Assembly (NCBI RefSeq): GCF_003226895.2
Contig: NZ_PNJG02000004.1
Coordinates: 1 to 64,000, forward strand
Reading direction: 5' to 3'
Source: Kocuria tytonis
GTDB lineage: Bacteria > Actinomycetota > Actinomycetes > Actinomycetales > Micrococcaceae
Length of the DNA stretch: 64,000 nucleotides
The notes under the pieces were generated by a model. It made no database searches and had not been told where the DNA came from. It worked only from the letters and a program-made list of their open reading frames with translations. Shown here one piece after another: positions 20,381-29,553 of this stretch (position 1 is the first letter of the stretch; the number at the start of each line of letters is the position of its first letter). The position numbers and the translations under genes were made by a program.

Positions 20381-21570
20381 GCGCGCTCCTCCACTCGGTG
20401 GTTACGGTGCGCACCGCTGGAACGCGGTGGCTCTTGCTGGTCCTCTGGGTCCTCCATGGGCGGGAGCACCAGGGTGAAGGTGGAGCCCCGGCCGGGCTGC
20501 GACCACACGGAGACCTCCCCGCCGTGCTGCGCCATGACGTGCTTGACGATGCTCAGCCCCAGCCCGGTGCCGCCGGTCTGCCGGGACCGGGCACTGTCCA
20601 CGCGGTAGAAGCGCTCGAAGATCCGCTCCTGCTCGGCCTCGGAGATCCCGGGGCCCTGGTCCGTGACGGTGATCTGCGCCATGCCGCCCCGCTCCCGCAG
20701 CCCCACGCCCACCCGGGTGTGCTCGGGGGAGTACCGCACCGCGTTGTCGATCAGGTTGCGCACCGCGGTCACGAGCATGTCCGGATCCCCGAACACCGGC
20801 GCCTCGATCCGACCGCCCACCCTGATGTCGATGTGCCTGGTCTGCGCGGCCAGCCTGCTGCGGTCCACGGCCTCCCCCACGGCGCGGTTGAGGTCCACGG
20901 CGGTGCCCTTGGCCACCACGTCCGTGCCCTGCAGCCGGGAGAGCTCGATGATGTCCTGCACGAGCGCGCTCAGCCGCATGGACTCGCGTTGCAGACTCGC
21001 GGCGAAGTGGCGCACGGAGTCCTGGTCCGCGGCGGCGTCCTCGATGGCCTCCGAGAGCAGACTGATGGCGCCCACGGGGGTCTTGAGCTCGTGGGAGACG
21101 TTGGCCACGAAGTCATTGCGGATGGACTGGGCGCGCACGATCTCGGTCTGATCGTCCGCGAGCAGCAGGATGTACTCGTCCGCGATGGTGACCACCCTGA
21201 TGTCCAGCACGATCGACCCGCGCTGCAGCTGCCCGCGGGTGAGTTCGAGACGCTTCTCCTCCACGACGCCGTTGCGGCGGGTCCGGCGGATCATGTCCAG
21301 CAGGTCCTGGTGCACCACGGTGTGCCCCCGGACGATCCCGTACGCGTATGCCGCCGGCGATGCCCGGACGACACCGTCCACACCGTCCACCACCACGTAG
21401 GCGAGCCCCAGCGCCGCGAGGATCTCCGCGGTGCCCTCGGGCAGAGTGGGCTCCTGGACGTCCGCGAACGAGTGCCGACGGCGCTGACTGACCCGCACGG
21501 CGATCAGACCGCTGATGCCGAGCAGAAAGCCGATGAACCCGGCCAGCAGGGCAATCGTCGTCTCGCTCAC
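20377..21570 (-). CDS. senX3: Sensor histidine kinase SenX3, 397 aa
   Basis: Membrane sensor of the phosphate two-component system. One N-terminal transmembrane helix (about residues 5-27), a PAS-like region around 45-135, and phospho-accepting His160 in ANVSHELKTP. The catalytic domain has an N-box RNLIDNAVRYSPE, DQGPGIS and GGTGLGLSIVKH. The single N-terminal helix and missing periplasmic loop are typical of SenX3, which senses intracellularly through PhoU and the Pst transporter. The GTG start at 21570 follows TAAGCT (21582-21577) by 6 nt, a leaderless start. Confidence 0.94.
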   Translation of the reverse strand: MSETTIALLAGFIGFLLGISGLIAVRVSQRRRHSFADVQEPTLPEGTAEILAALGLAYVVVDGVDGVVRASPAAYAYGIVRGHTVVHQDLLDMIRRTRRNGVVEEKRLELTRGQLQRGSIVLDIRVVTIADEYILLLADDQTEIVRAQSIRNDFVANVSHELKTPVGAISLLSEAIEDAAADQDSVRHFAASLQRESMRLSALVQDIIELSRLQGTDVVAKGTAVDLNRAVGEAVDRSRLAAQTRHIDIRVGGRIEAPVFGDPDMLVTAVRNLIDNAVRYSPEHTRVGVGLRERGGMAQITVTDQGPGISEAEQERIFERFYRVDSARSRQTGGTGLGLSIVKHVMAQHGGEVSVWSQPGRGSTFTLVLPPMEDPEDQQEPPRSSGAHRNHRVEERA

Positions 21571-21620
21571 GGTGTCAGCTTAGACGCCTCCGCGTCCCGG
21601 CAGCCCTGCGCGGGACCCCG

Positions 21621-21664
21621 GTTCAGCCAACGTTCATCTGTGGATGGCGGTTCGTTCACGCCGG
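21621..21664. promoter_or_regulatory. Pho box: 11-bp-phased direct repeats between senX3 and phoU
   Basis: GTTCAGC (21621), GTTCATC (21632) and GTTCACG (21654) are spaced exactly 11, then 22 bp apart, with a degenerate unit at 21643. This matches the 11-nt direct-repeat-unit architecture of actinobacterial PhoP/RegX3 binding sites. It lies upstream of both divergent genes, so autoregulation of senX3-regX3 and control of phoU are likely. Confidence 0.75.
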
Positions 21665-21782
21665 CCTGTGACCCTGGTGAGGCGTGTGCGGATTCATCGT
21701 TCCGCTGACCCGGCGGACCCCGACCCGTTCGAGACGCGTAAGCTACGGGACCAAGAATTGCCGTGAACGAAAGGACGCCCCT

Positions 21783-22481
21783 GTGCGTAAGGTTTTCCAG
21801 GCTGAGCTCCACCAGGTCGGCGAGGAGCTGATCCAGATCGCCACGCTCGTGCAGCAGGCACTGGGCAGCGCCCGGACCGCTTTCCTCGACGCCGACATCC
21901 AGCTGGCCGAGGAGGTCATCTCCAACGACGCCCGCATCGACTTCCTGCAGAACGATCTCGACGAGCGCTCCATCGACATCCTGGCCCTGCAGGCCCCAGT
22001 GGCCTCGGACCTGCGCATGATCGTGGGCGCGCTGCGCATGAGCGCCTCCCTGGAGCGCATGGGGGACCTGGCGCGCCACCTGGCGCAGCTCGCGCGGCTG
22101 CGCTTCCCCGAGCCCGTCCTGCCCGCGTCCATGCGGGGTCACTTCGAGGAGATGTTCGACATCGACCTCAAACTGATCACCCGCATGATCTCCGTGCTCG
22201 AGGACCGGGACATCAGCGAGGCGGACGAGATCTTCGCACTGAAGTCCCACCTGAACATGAAGCACCAGCAGGTCTTCGAGATGCTCGCGGACCCCAGCTG
22301 GGACTCCTCCGTTCCCACCGCCGTGGACGTCACGCTGGCCTCACGCTACCTGGAGCGCATCGGCGACCACGGGGTCTCCGTGGCCCGCAAGGTCTCCTAC
22401 CTCGTGACCGGCGACTGGGCTCCGGTCACGGAGAGCCGTCCCACCGGTCACGGCCCCATCGGCACCGACGCCGGCGAGTGA
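21783..22481 (+). CDS. phoU: Phosphate signalling protein PhoU, 232 aa
   Basis: A negative regulator linking the Pst phosphate transporter to SenX3. Two repeated three-helix PhoU units are visible, each ending in the metal-binding signature: LRMSASLERMGDLARH in the first and ASRYLERIGDHGVSVA in the second. The GTG start at 21783 has AAAGGAC about 7 nt upstream and begins with the standard MRKVFQAELHQ. A longer reading to 21684 would include unrelated leader sequence. It is divergent from senX3 with the Pho box between, and converges with gpmA at a strong terminator. Confidence 0.95.
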   Translation: MRKVFQAELHQVGEELIQIATLVQQALGSARTAFLDADIQLAEEVISNDARIDFLQNDLDERSIDILALQAPVASDLRMIVGALRMSASLERMGDLARHLAQLARLRFPEPVLPASMRGHFEEMFDIDLKLITRMISVLEDRDISEADEIFALKSHLNMKHQQVFEMLADPSWDSSVPTAVDVTLASRYLERIGDHGVSVARKVSYLVTGDWAPVTESRPTGHGPIGTDAGE

Positions 22482-22503
22482 GCTGACGGGTCCCGCCACC
22501 ACC

Positions 22504-22546
22504 CATGACGAATCCCCCGCCTCAGCGAGGCGGGGGATTCGTCATG
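22504..22546. terminator. Bidirectional terminator, perfect 19-bp stem
   Basis: Arms 22504-22522 and 22528-22546 are perfectly complementary over 19 bp with a 5-nt loop, lying between the converging phoU and gpmA genes. The A/T residues in the outer stem and none in the tail make it work equally in both directions. Confidence 0.85.
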
Positions 22547-22559
22547 CCGGGAACCGGGC

Positions 22560-23318
22560 CTACTTCTTGCCCTGGTTGGCCACGGCCTTGATGGACTCTG
22601 CGGCGGCGTCCGGATCCAGGTAGCGCCCGCCGGCGGTCACGGGCTTGAAGTTCTGGTCCAGCTCGTAAAACAGTGGGATGCCCGTGGGGATGTTGAGCCC
22701 GGCGATGTCGTCGTCGGAGATCCCGTCCAGGTGCTTGACGAGCGCGCGCAGCGAGTTGCCGTGGGCGGCCACGAGGACGGTCCTGCCGGCCTTGAGGTCC
22801 GGGACGATCTGCTCGTCCCAGTACGGCAGGAAACGCTCCAGGACGTCCTTGAGGCACTCCGTGCGGGGCAGGTTCGCCACGTCCGCGTAGCGCGGATCCC
22901 CGGCCTGGGACCACTCGGAGGAGTCCTCCAGCTCGGGCGGCGGCGTGTCGTAGGAGCGGCGCCAGGTCATGAACTGCTCCTCGCCGTACTCCTCGCGGAT
23001 CTCGGCCTTGTTCTTGCCCTGCAGCGCGCCGTAGTGGCGTTCGTTGAGGCGCCAGGAGCGCTTGACGGGGATCCAGAGGCGGTCCGCGGCGTCCAGCGCG
23101 AGGTTGGCCGTGTTCATGGCGCGGCGCAGCAGGGAGGTGTGGACCACGTCCGGCAGCAGCTGGTTCTCCGCGATCAGTTCACCGCCCCGGGCGGCCTCGC
23201 CGCGGCCCTTGTCCGTGAGGGGAACGTCCACCCAGCCGGTGAACAGGTTCTTCTCGTTCCACTCGGACTGACCGTGACGCAGGAGGATGAGCTTGTGGGT
23301 AGCTGAATCGTTAGCCAT
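22560..23318 (-). CDS. gpmA: 2,3-bisphosphoglycerate-dependent phosphoglycerate mutase, 252 aa
   Basis: Glycolytic interconversion of 3- and 2-phosphoglycerate. The phosphohistidine lies in [10 protein letters not shown] near residue 14, followed by [28 protein letters not shown] and the second catalytic His in [14 protein letters not shown] are all present. The ATG at 23318 follows AACAAT (23330-23325) by 6 nt, so it is likely leaderless. The gene commonly neighbours senX3-regX3 in actinobacteria. Confidence 0.97.
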   Translation of the reverse strand: MANDSATHKLILLRHGQSEWNEKNLFTGWVDVPLTDKGRGEAARGGELIAENQLLPDVVHTSLLRRAMNTANLALDAADRLWIPVKRSWRLNERHYGALQGKNKAEIREEYGEEQFMTWRRSYDTPPPELEDSSEWSQAGDPRYADVANLPRTECLKDVLERFLPYWDEQIVPDLKAGRTVLVAAHGNSLRALVKHLDGISDDDIAGLNIPTGIPLFYELDQNFKPVTAGGRYLDPDAAAESIKAVANQGKK

Positions 23319-23383
23319 GCCGCCATTGTTCCACCCCGGTGGGCACGGCGGAACGCGTGACGCGCGCCGGATACAGTGTCCGT

Positions 23384-24184
23384 GTGCCAGCCCAGACCCG
23401 CCCCGTGGGGGCCATCACCCGTGGCACCACCAACCCCAACCGGTTGCGGCGCGCCGACCGCTATCTCACCGGGGTGCTCGCCCCCCTCCTGCGCGCGGCC
23501 GAGGACCCCCTGCTCGTGGACCTGGGCTTCGGCGCGGCACCCATCACCACGGTGGAGCTGTGGGAACGCGCTCGCACCGTCCGCCCGGACGTGGAGCTGG
23601 TGGGGATCGAGATCGACCCGGACCGTGTGGCTGCCGCCCGCGGCCACGCCCGCCCGGGGCTGTCCTTCCGGCGCGGGGGCTTCGAGATCCCCACGGAGCC
23701 GCGCTCCCCCGTGTTCGTGCGCGCCTTCAACGTCCTGCGGCAGTACCCGGTGCAGGAGGTTCCCGCGGCCTGGGAGCTCGCGTGCTCGCGGCTCGCGCCC
23801 GGCGGGGTGCTCATGGACGGCACGTGCGATGAGATCGGCCGCCTGGCCACGTGGCTGTGCTGCACGGTGCGAAGACCGCAGACCTTCACGGTGAGCATGC
23901 GCCCGGGGTCCTTCCGCGTGCCGTCGGACGTGGCCGCCCGACTGCCCAAGATCCTGATCCACCGCAACGTGCCCGGGGAGCGGATCCACGACTTCCTCAC
24001 CGCGGCCGACGCCGCCTGGCTCGCCAACGCCCCGCTCTCACCGTTCGGTGCGCGGCAGCGGTGGAGCGCGATGTGCCGGGACCTGAAGGCGGCGGGCTGG
24101 CCGGTGCTGCACGGGCCCCGCCGCTGGCGGCTCGGTGAGGTGAGTGTGCCGTGGGAGGCGGTGGCGCCGTCGTCGTGGGACTGA
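23384..24184 (+). CDS. Class I SAM-dependent methyltransferase, substrate unknown, 266 aa
   Basis: The Rossmann SAM-binding motif [17 protein letters not shown] (about residue 42) and the acidic strand [13 protein letters not shown] define the fold. The catalytic-side strand is FNVLRQYP rather than the NPPY of N-methylases, so the substrate cannot be inferred. A later segment, [18 protein letters not shown], is distinctive. The GTG at 23384 is 6 nt after TACAGT (23372-23377), a leaderless start; an upstream ATG at 23339 lies before this -10 box and is unlikely. It is divergent from gpmA. Confidence 0.8.
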   Translation: MPAQTRPVGAITRGTTNPNRLRRADRYLTGVLAPLLRAAEDPLLVDLGFGAAPITTVELWERARTVRPDVELVGIEIDPDRVAAARGHARPGLSFRRGGFEIPTEPRSPVFVRAFNVLRQYPVQEVPAAWELACSRLAPGGVLMDGTCDEIGRLATWLCCTVRRPQTFTVSMRPGSFRVPSDVAARLPKILIHRNVPGERIHDFLTAADAAWLANAPLSPFGARQRWSAMCRDLKAAGWPVLHGPRRWRLGEVSVPWEAVAPSSWD

Positions 24185-24376
24185 GGTGTGCTGGGAGCCG
24201 TTCCTGCGCCGACCGGTCCGATGGACGCGTGGTGGTGGAGGGGGCTGTGCCGGAGCCCGCGGCCGTTCCCGGGGCACGCGGTGGACGCGTCCTGACGATC
24301 GGGCCGCGCGGCTGAGCCCACGTCCCTCTCCGGCCCTGAGGCCCCTACCGGCCGGTGGCGCGGAGGGCTCGGCCGC

Positions 24377-24727
24377 TCACCAGTGCCCGGGGTTCTTGGA
24401 CTCCCCGGACACCGCGGGACGCACGTCCGCGAGGTACACGCCGGCGATGGTGGCCGCGATGAGCATGAGGATCAGGGAACCGGTGCCCGGGACCCCCAGC
24501 TGCACGAGGCCCAGGGTGGAGGTGATCGCGCTGAACACGGAGACCACCGCAGCACCTCCCGTGAGCGCGAGCCAGAAGGTCTTGGTGCGCTTCCAGGCGC
24601 GCTCGAACTGCACGGCGGAACGCCGCAGGCAGTCGAACACGGCGAGCAGGGCCAGCACCGCCACCACCAGGGTGATGGCGTAGTCCAGGTAGTTCGCCAG
24701 TACCAGGGCCCACGGGAATGAAGTCAC
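24377..24727 (-). CDS. Small integral membrane protein, DUF2516 family, 116 aa
   Basis: Three hydrophobic segments (about residues 10-32, 50-68 and 82-100) are joined by a basic loop with FDCLRRSAVQFERAWKRTKTFWLALTG, which is the recognisable part of this actinobacterial family. Its function is unknown. The GTG at 24727 follows TAGACT (24739-24734) by 6 nt, the same leaderless promoter sequence as at cysS. That -10 box overlaps the stop codon of the upstream trans-sulfuration gene. The 192 bp between this gene and the methyltransferase hold no gene I can support. Confidence 0.82.
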   Translation of the reverse strand: MTSFPWALVLANYLDYAITLVVAVLALLAVFDCLRRSAVQFERAWKRTKTFWLALTGGAAVVSVFSAITSTLGLVQLGVPGTGSLILMLIAATIAGVYLADVRPAVSGESKNPGHW

Positions 24728-24736
24728 GGGGCCAGT

Positions 24737-25867
24737 CTACCGATCCGCGAGCGCGTCGAGTCCCGCGCGCAGGTCTTCCCACAGGTCCTCGACGTTCTCG
24801 ATCCCCACGGACAGCCGCAGCATGTTCTCCGGGACGCTGCGGGGCTCGTCATGGTGCCGGCGGCGCCGTTCGATGAGGGATTCCACACCGCCGAGGGACG
24901 TGGCGGGCGTCCACACGCCCAGGTGCGAGACGAGATCCTCGACCGCGGCGGCGTCGGCACGGGGAACTACCGAGAGCACCGACCCGAACCCGCCCGTCAT
25001 CTGGGCGGCCGCACGCTCGTGACCGGGGTCCCCGGGCAGCCCCGGGTAGCGGACCTGCATCACGGCGGGGTGCTGCTCGAGCCGGCGGGCGAGCTCCGCG
25101 GCGCCGGCCATGGACCGTTCCACGCGCACCGCCAGGGTGCGGACACCGCGCAGGGCGAGCCAGGCCTCGAACGGGCCGGGGATCGCGCCCTCGAGCGTCC
25201 GCTGCGCATGAAGCCGCTCCCGCAGCCCGGCCGTGGCGCACACCAGGGCACCCAGGAGGACGTCCGAGTGCCCCGCGAGGTACTTCGTGGCGGAGTGCAC
25301 CACGAGATCGGCTCCCAGGTCCAGGGGCTGCTGCAGCAGCGGGGTGGCGAAGGTGTTGTCCACGCATGTGAGCACGCCCCGCTCGCGGGCGCCCGCCAGC
25401 AGCGCCGGGAGGTCCGCGATCTCCAGCATGGGATTGGTGGGACTCTCGATCCAGAGCACGTCCGCGCCGTCGAGGGCGGCCAGGGTGGCGCGCGTGTCCG
25501 CCACGTCCACGGTGCGCACCGAGAAGATCCCACGTTCCTGCCACCGCCGCGCGAGCTGCATGCTGCCCTGATAGCTGTGCCGGGGCAGCACGAGCGTTCC
25601 GCCCACGGGGACCAGGGTGAGGGCCGCCGCGACCGCCGCCATGCCCGAGGCGTAGGACAGCGCGGGGCACGGGGCGTTCTCCAACCGGGCGAGAACGTCC
25701 TCGAACGCCTCCCACGTGGGATTCGTCAGACGCGCGTAGGAGCGGTCCTCCGCCGTCACCGCGCCCGTTCCCCGGTACGTGGACGTGAGCACCACGGGGG
25801 GATTGACGGGTGCGTCGTGGACGTGCTCGGGGCGTCCACCGGCCACCACCACAGTGTCTTTGTGCAT
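24737..25867 (-). CDS. Trans-sulfuration family PLP enzyme (cystathionine gamma-synthase/-lyase type), 376 aa
   Basis: A Cys/Met metabolism PLP-dependent enzyme. NPPVVLTSTYR near the N-terminus, YARLTNPTWEAFED, LSYASGMAAV, WIESPTNPMLEI, DNTFATP and the PLP lysine in VVHSATKYLAGHSD are diagnostic. C-terminal SLGGVESLIERRRRHH is typical. Sequence alone does not separate cystathionine gamma-synthase, gamma-lyase or O-acylhomoserine sulfhydrylase. The ATG at 25867 follows TAGGGT (25880-25875) by 7 nt. It stands alone, divergent from tmk, with no other sulfur gene nearby. Confidence 0.9.
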   Translation of the reverse strand: MHKDTVVVAGGRPEHVHDAPVNPPVVLTSTYRGTGAVTAEDRSYARLTNPTWEAFEDVLARLENAPCPALSYASGMAAVAAALTLVPVGGTLVLPRHSYQGSMQLARRWQERGIFSVRTVDVADTRATLAALDGADVLWIESPTNPMLEIADLPALLAGARERGVLTCVDNTFATPLLQQPLDLGADLVVHSATKYLAGHSDVLLGALVCATAGLRERLHAQRTLEGAIPGPFEAWLALRGVRTLAVRVERSMAGAAELARRLEQHPAVMQVRYPGLPGDPGHERAAAQMTGGFGSVLSVVPRADAAAVEDLVSHLGVWTPATSLGGVESLIERRRRHHDEPRSVPENMLRLSVGIENVEDLWEDLRAGLDALADR

Positions 25868-25973
25868 GCTTCCCACCCTAGCCGGGCCGCCGGGCGCACC
25901 ACCGTGCGGAGCGCCCTGCCCAGCCGCGGGGGCAACGGCCGTGGCTGTCGGGCCCGCTCGCTACAGTGGTGGC

Positions 25974-26630
25974 GTGAAACAACCAGCGCGCGGGGTCCTC
26001 ATCGTGTTCGAAGGCGGTGACGGCGCCGGGAAGTCCACCCAGGTCACGGCGCTCGCGCGCTCCCTGCGGGAGGCGGGGCACACGGTCACGTGCACCCGCG
26101 AACCGGGGGGCACGGCGCTGGCGGAATCGGTGCGCGCGCTCGTGCTGGATCCCGCCCACGCCCCGGTGTCCGCGGCCACCGAGGCCCTACTGTTCGCCGC
26201 CGCGCGGGCGGACCACGTGGCCCGGCTGATCCGCCCCGCCCTGGAGCGCGGCGAGATCGTGGTGTGCGACCGCTTCGTGGACTCGTCCGCGGCCTACCAG
26301 GGCGCCGGTCGCGGGCTCGGCACCGGCCACGTCCTGGAACTGAACCAGTGGGCGCTGCAGGGCCTCGTCCCGGACCTCACCGTGGTGCTGGACGTGGATC
26401 CGGCCACCGCCGAGGCACGACGCCGCGGTCGCGGGGCGGCCGCGGACCGGATGGAATCCGAGACCCGCGCCTTCCACGACGCCGTCAACGCCGCCTTCCG
26501 CGAGCTCGCGCACCGCGCCCCGTCCCGCTACCTCGTGCTGGACGCCTCGGACTCCGCGGCCGGGATCACCCGCGCCGTGTCCGCGCGCGTGACCCCTCTG
26601 CTCCCCACCCCGGACGGAGCAGCGCGATGA
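25974..26630 (+). CDS. tmk: Thymidylate kinase, 218 aa
   Basis: Phosphorylates dTMP to dTDP. P-loop FEGGDGAGKST (residues 12-22), TREPGGT, the catalytic CDRFVDSSAAYQG and a LID region rich in Arg (RRRGRGAAADRME) are present. The GTG at 25974 is 6 nt after TACAGT (25962-25967), so leaderless; upstream in-frame starts overlap the divergent gene. The stop overlaps the holB start by 4 bp (ATGA), which couples nucleotide supply and replication genes as in many actinobacteria. Confidence 0.96.
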   Translation: MKQPARGVLIVFEGGDGAGKSTQVTALARSLREAGHTVTCTREPGGTALAESVRALVLDPAHAPVSAATEALLFAAARADHVARLIRPALERGEIVVCDRFVDSSAAYQGAGRGLGTGHVLELNQWALQGLVPDLTVVLDVDPATAEARRRGRGAAADRMESETRAFHDAVNAAFRELAHRAPSRYLVLDASDSAAGITRAVSARVTPLLPTPDGAAR

Positions 26631-27754
26631 GCGTCTGGGACGAGGTCGTGGGCCAGCCGCGCGTGGTCGAGCAGCTGCAGCGTGCGGCCCGGGACGCGAA
26701 CCCCACCCACGCGTGGCTGTTCACCGGTCCGCCCGGATCGGGGCGCTCCACCGCCGCGCGTGCGCTGGCGGCCGCCCTGCTGTGCGAGCACGGCACGGGG
26801 TGCGGGCAGTGCCACGCGTGCCGCACCGCCTTCGCCGGCACGCACGCGGACGTCACCAACTTCGCGACCGAGAACCCCCAGATCAGCATCGAGGAAGCGC
26901 GTGAGCTCGTGGTCCGCGCCCAGGACCGCCCCTCCGTGGGGTCCTGGCGGATCATGATCGTGGAGGACGCGGACCGGATGACGGAGCGCACCTCCAACGT
27001 GATGCTCAAGAGCATCGAGGAGCCACCGCCGCACACCATCTGGCTGCTGTGCGCCCCCTCCCCCATGGACGTGCTCGTGACCATCCGCTCCCGGTGCCGC
27101 GCGGTGACCCTCAAGGTGCCCTCCCCCGAGGACGTGGCCCGGTTGCTCGTGGCCCGGCACGGCGTCTCCGAGCGGCGTGCCGTGGAGTGCGCCCGGCTCG
27201 CGCAGTGCCACGTGGGCGTGGCCACCCGGCTCGCCTTGTACGACGACGCCCGCACCCGTCGGCAGGAGGTCGTCTCCCTTCCCCTGTCCATGCGGGGTGT
27301 CACGCAGGCGGTGCGGGCGGCGGACCGGCTGCACCGGCTCGCGGTGGACGAGTCCGCCGCGGACGCGGAGGCGCGCAATGACGAGGAGCGCGCCCAGTTG
27401 CTGGTGTCCATGGGTGCCCCGGAGACGGGACGGGTGCCCCCCGCCATCAGGGGTGCCCTGAACCGGTTGGAGGCGGACCAGAAACGGCGCTCGCGCCGCA
27501 TCCAGACCGACACCCTGGACCGGTTCCTGATCGATCTCACCACCTTCTACCGGGACGTGCTGAGCGTGCAGCTCGATACCGGGATGCCGCTGATCAACCT
27601 GCACCTCGGTGAGCAGATCCACGGTTACGCCACCAACACCTCCGCCGAGCAGACCCTGCACAAGATCGACGTGATCAGCGAGACCCGGCGCCGCATCCGC
27701 ACCAACGTGAGCGCGCAGCTCGCGTTCGAGGCCATGATGGTCTCGATCGTCTGA
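26627..27754 (+). CDS. holB: DNA polymerase III subunit delta', 375 aa
   Basis: Clamp-loader subunit. The AAA+ region has Walker A FTGPPGSGRSTAA (about 32-44, with Arg in place of the usual Lys, a familiar actinobacterial feature). A zinc module has four Cys at about 53, 59, 62 and 65. A Walker B-like IMIVEDADRMT and sensor segment TIRSRCRAVTLK follow. The C-terminal collar region is helical. The ATG overlaps the tmk stop. The gene ends at a short perfect palindrome. Confidence 0.94.
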   Translation: MSVWDEVVGQPRVVEQLQRAARDANPTHAWLFTGPPGSGRSTAARALAAALLCEHGTGCGQCHACRTAFAGTHADVTNFATENPQISIEEARELVVRAQDRPSVGSWRIMIVEDADRMTERTSNVMLKSIEEPPPHTIWLLCAPSPMDVLVTIRSRCRAVTLKVPSPEDVARLLVARHGVSERRAVECARLAQCHVGVATRLALYDDARTRRQEVVSLPLSMRGVTQAVRAADRLHRLAVDESAADAEARNDEERAQLLVSMGAPETGRVPPAIRGALNRLEADQKRRSRRIQTDTLDRFLIDLTTFYRDVLSVQLDTGMPLINLHLGEQIHGYATNTSAEQTLHKIDVISETRRRIRTNVSAQLAFEAMMVSIV

Positions 27755-27767
27755 TCCCCGGGATCAG
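27751..27767. terminator. Short palindrome over the holB stop codon
   Basis: CTGATCC and GGATCAG pair over 7 bp around a 3-nt loop and include the holB stop. C/T-rich sequence follows. The next gene has a separate ribosome site only 30 nt later, so termination may be partial. Confidence 0.4.
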
Positions 27768-27796
27768 CTCCCCGTCTGCTTCCCCGAGAGGTTGCC

Positions 27797-29374
27797 GTGA
27801 AACGCTCCGTCCCCCGCCGCGCGCTGGTCCTGGTGTGCGCCGCCGCCCTGGCCCTGTCCGCGTGCTCGAACGGCGGGTCCCCCGGCCGGTCGGAGGCGCA
27901 GGGCGGCGCGGACCCGGACGTCACCGCGAGCGCCGATCCGGCCTTGGCGCGGTACTACACCCAGTCCCCGCAGTGGGGGGACTGCTCCACCACCGGTGAC
28001 GAGCAGCAGTTTCCCCACGGCACGGAGTGCGCCGGGATCACGGTGCCCGTGGACTACGCGAAGCCCTCGGGCGGGGACACCACGGTGCAGATCGCCCGCC
28101 TGAAGGCCACGGGGTCCGATCCCCAGGGCGCCCTGTTCCTGAACCCCGGCGGTCCGGGTGGATCCGGTGTGGACATGATGGCCTCCGCGGACTACTTCAC
28201 CTCCGCGGACGTGCGCAGGAACTACGACCTCGTGGGCTTCGACCCCCGCGGGGTGGGCCGCTCCGACGGCATCCGCTGCCTCTCGGACCGGGAGCTGGAC
28301 GAGTGGCGGGCGGAACCCGCGTTCGATCCGCAGAAGGAGTCCCTGGCCGAGCTCCGCACCAGTTCGCGGGAGATCGGCGAGAAGTGCCACGAGCACTCCT
28401 CGGCCGTGGTCTCCCACATGGACACGCAGAGCGTGGCCCGGGACCTGGACGTGCTGCGGGCCGCGCTGCGGCAGTCCGCCACGCACTACCTGGGTTTCTC
28501 CTACGGCACCGAGATCGGCGCCACCTACGCGCACCTGTTCCCCGCGCGGACCGGTCGGATGATCCTGGACGGCGCGGTCGACCCCCTCCGGGACGAGCGC
28601 TCGGCTTCCCTGGCGCAGGCCGAGGGGTTCGAGGACAACCTGCGTCACTTCGTGGCGGACTGCCAGGAGACCACGAGGGGCTGCGCCGTGGCCGGCGACG
28701 GCGTGGATGCGGGGATGGACAAGATCCGGCGTCTGCTGCGCACCGTGGCCGAGGGGCGGACCAGGACCTCCGACGGCCGCACCGTCACCGCGACCAACGC
28801 CTTGGAGGGGATCCTGGTCCCCCTGTACTCCACCACCGGCTACCCCCAGCTGAACTCGGCCCTGCAGCAGGCGTTCGACGGCAAGGCGGATGCGCTCATG
28901 GCATTCTCGGACTCCAACCACGGGCGGGACTCCTCCGGGAAGTACACCTCCAACGTCTCCATGGCCTTCACCGCGGTGAGCTGCCTGGACTCCTCCGTGG
29001 CCGAGGTCACGGACGAGCAGATGGCCCAGGCCGCCCGCGAGATGTCCCGGCGGGCCCCCACGTTCGGCCCCTACCTGGGCTACGGCGCGGCCGCGTGCCA
29101 GGGGTGGCCGGACAAGCCCGTGAAACCGCTCCCGGACTACCACGCGGACGTGACGACCCCGGTGATGGTCATCGGCACCACCCACGATCCCGCCACTCCC
29201 TACGCGTGGGCGAAGTCGCTGAGCGCGCAGCTCGGGGACGCACGGCTGCTGACCTACGAGGGCTACGGGCACACTGCCTACACCTCCGGGGACCGCTGCG
29301 TGTCCGAGGCCGTGGACCGGTATCTCCTGGACGGGGTCCTCCCCGACGACGGCACCACGTGCGGGCAGAGCTGA
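27797..29374 (+). CDS. Secreted alpha/beta-hydrolase lipoprotein, Tap-like peptidase family, 525 aa
   Basis: Signal peptide with lipobox LSAC (Cys23), so probably membrane-anchored outside the cell. The alpha/beta-hydrolase core has the oxyanion region LNPGGPGGSG, VGFDPRGVGRS, nucleophile elbow GFSYGTEIG (Ser near 235), Asp in THDPATPY (about 463) and His in YGHTAYTSGDRC (about 491). The last part matches the TAP-like C-terminal domain of Streptomyces tripeptidyl aminopeptidases (SlpD/SlpE type), so an exported aminopeptidase is the best guess. The GTG at 27797 has GAGAGG 5 nt upstream. Confidence 0.88.
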   Translation: MKRSVPRRALVLVCAAALALSACSNGGSPGRSEAQGGADPDVTASADPALARYYTQSPQWGDCSTTGDEQQFPHGTECAGITVPVDYAKPSGGDTTVQIARLKATGSDPQGALFLNPGGPGGSGVDMMASADYFTSADVRRNYDLVGFDPRGVGRSDGIRCLSDRELDEWRAEPAFDPQKESLAELRTSSREIGEKCHEHSSAVVSHMDTQSVARDLDVLRAALRQSATHYLGFSYGTEIGATYAHLFPARTGRMILDGAVDPLRDERSASLAQAEGFEDNLRHFVADCQETTRGCAVAGDGVDAGMDKIRRLLRTVAEGRTRTSDGRTVTATNALEGILVPLYSTTGYPQLNSALQQAFDGKADALMAFSDSNHGRDSSGKYTSNVSMAFTAVSCLDSSVAEVTDEQMAQAAREMSRRAPTFGPYLGYGAAACQGWPDKPVKPLPDYHADVTTPVMVIGTTHDPATPYAWAKSLSAQLGDARLLTYEGYGHTAYTSGDRCVSEAVDRYLLDGVLPDDGTTCGQS

Positions 29375-29408
29375 CCTGCGTGAGCACCCGCTGAACCCCC
29401 TGCGCTGA

Positions 29409-29437
29409 TTGGTGGTGCCGGACCGGCATCTGATACT
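29409..29437 (+). promoter_or_regulatory. Promoter of tRNA-Thr
   Basis: TTGGTG (29409-29414) and GATACT (29432-29437) are separated by 17 nt and lie about 39 bp upstream of the tRNA. Confidence 0.65.
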
Positions 29438-29475
29438 GTTTCGGCGTGTATCTGGGGTGTTCGCACCCCGGTCAC

Positions 29476-29551
29476 GCCGCCTTAGCTCAGTCGGTAGAGC
29501 GATTCACTCGTAATGAATAGGTCGCCGGTTCGATTCCGGCAGGCGGCTCCA
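29476..29551 (+). tRNA. tRNA-Thr (anticodon CGT)
   Basis: A complete cloverleaf: acceptor GCCGCCT/AGGCGGC, D arm GCTC..GAGC, anticodon stem ATTCA/TGAAT around CTCGTAA, and T arm GCCGG TTCGATT CCGGC. The 3' CCA is encoded (29549-29551), unlike the other three tRNAs in the window. Confidence 0.97.
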
Positions 29552-29553
29552 CG

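Noticed and set aside
23376-23894. Alternative-frame protein overlapping the methyltransferase
   Set aside because: Arg/Pro/Ala-rich frame without a domain; the in-frame methyltransferase has a SAM motif and a leaderless start.
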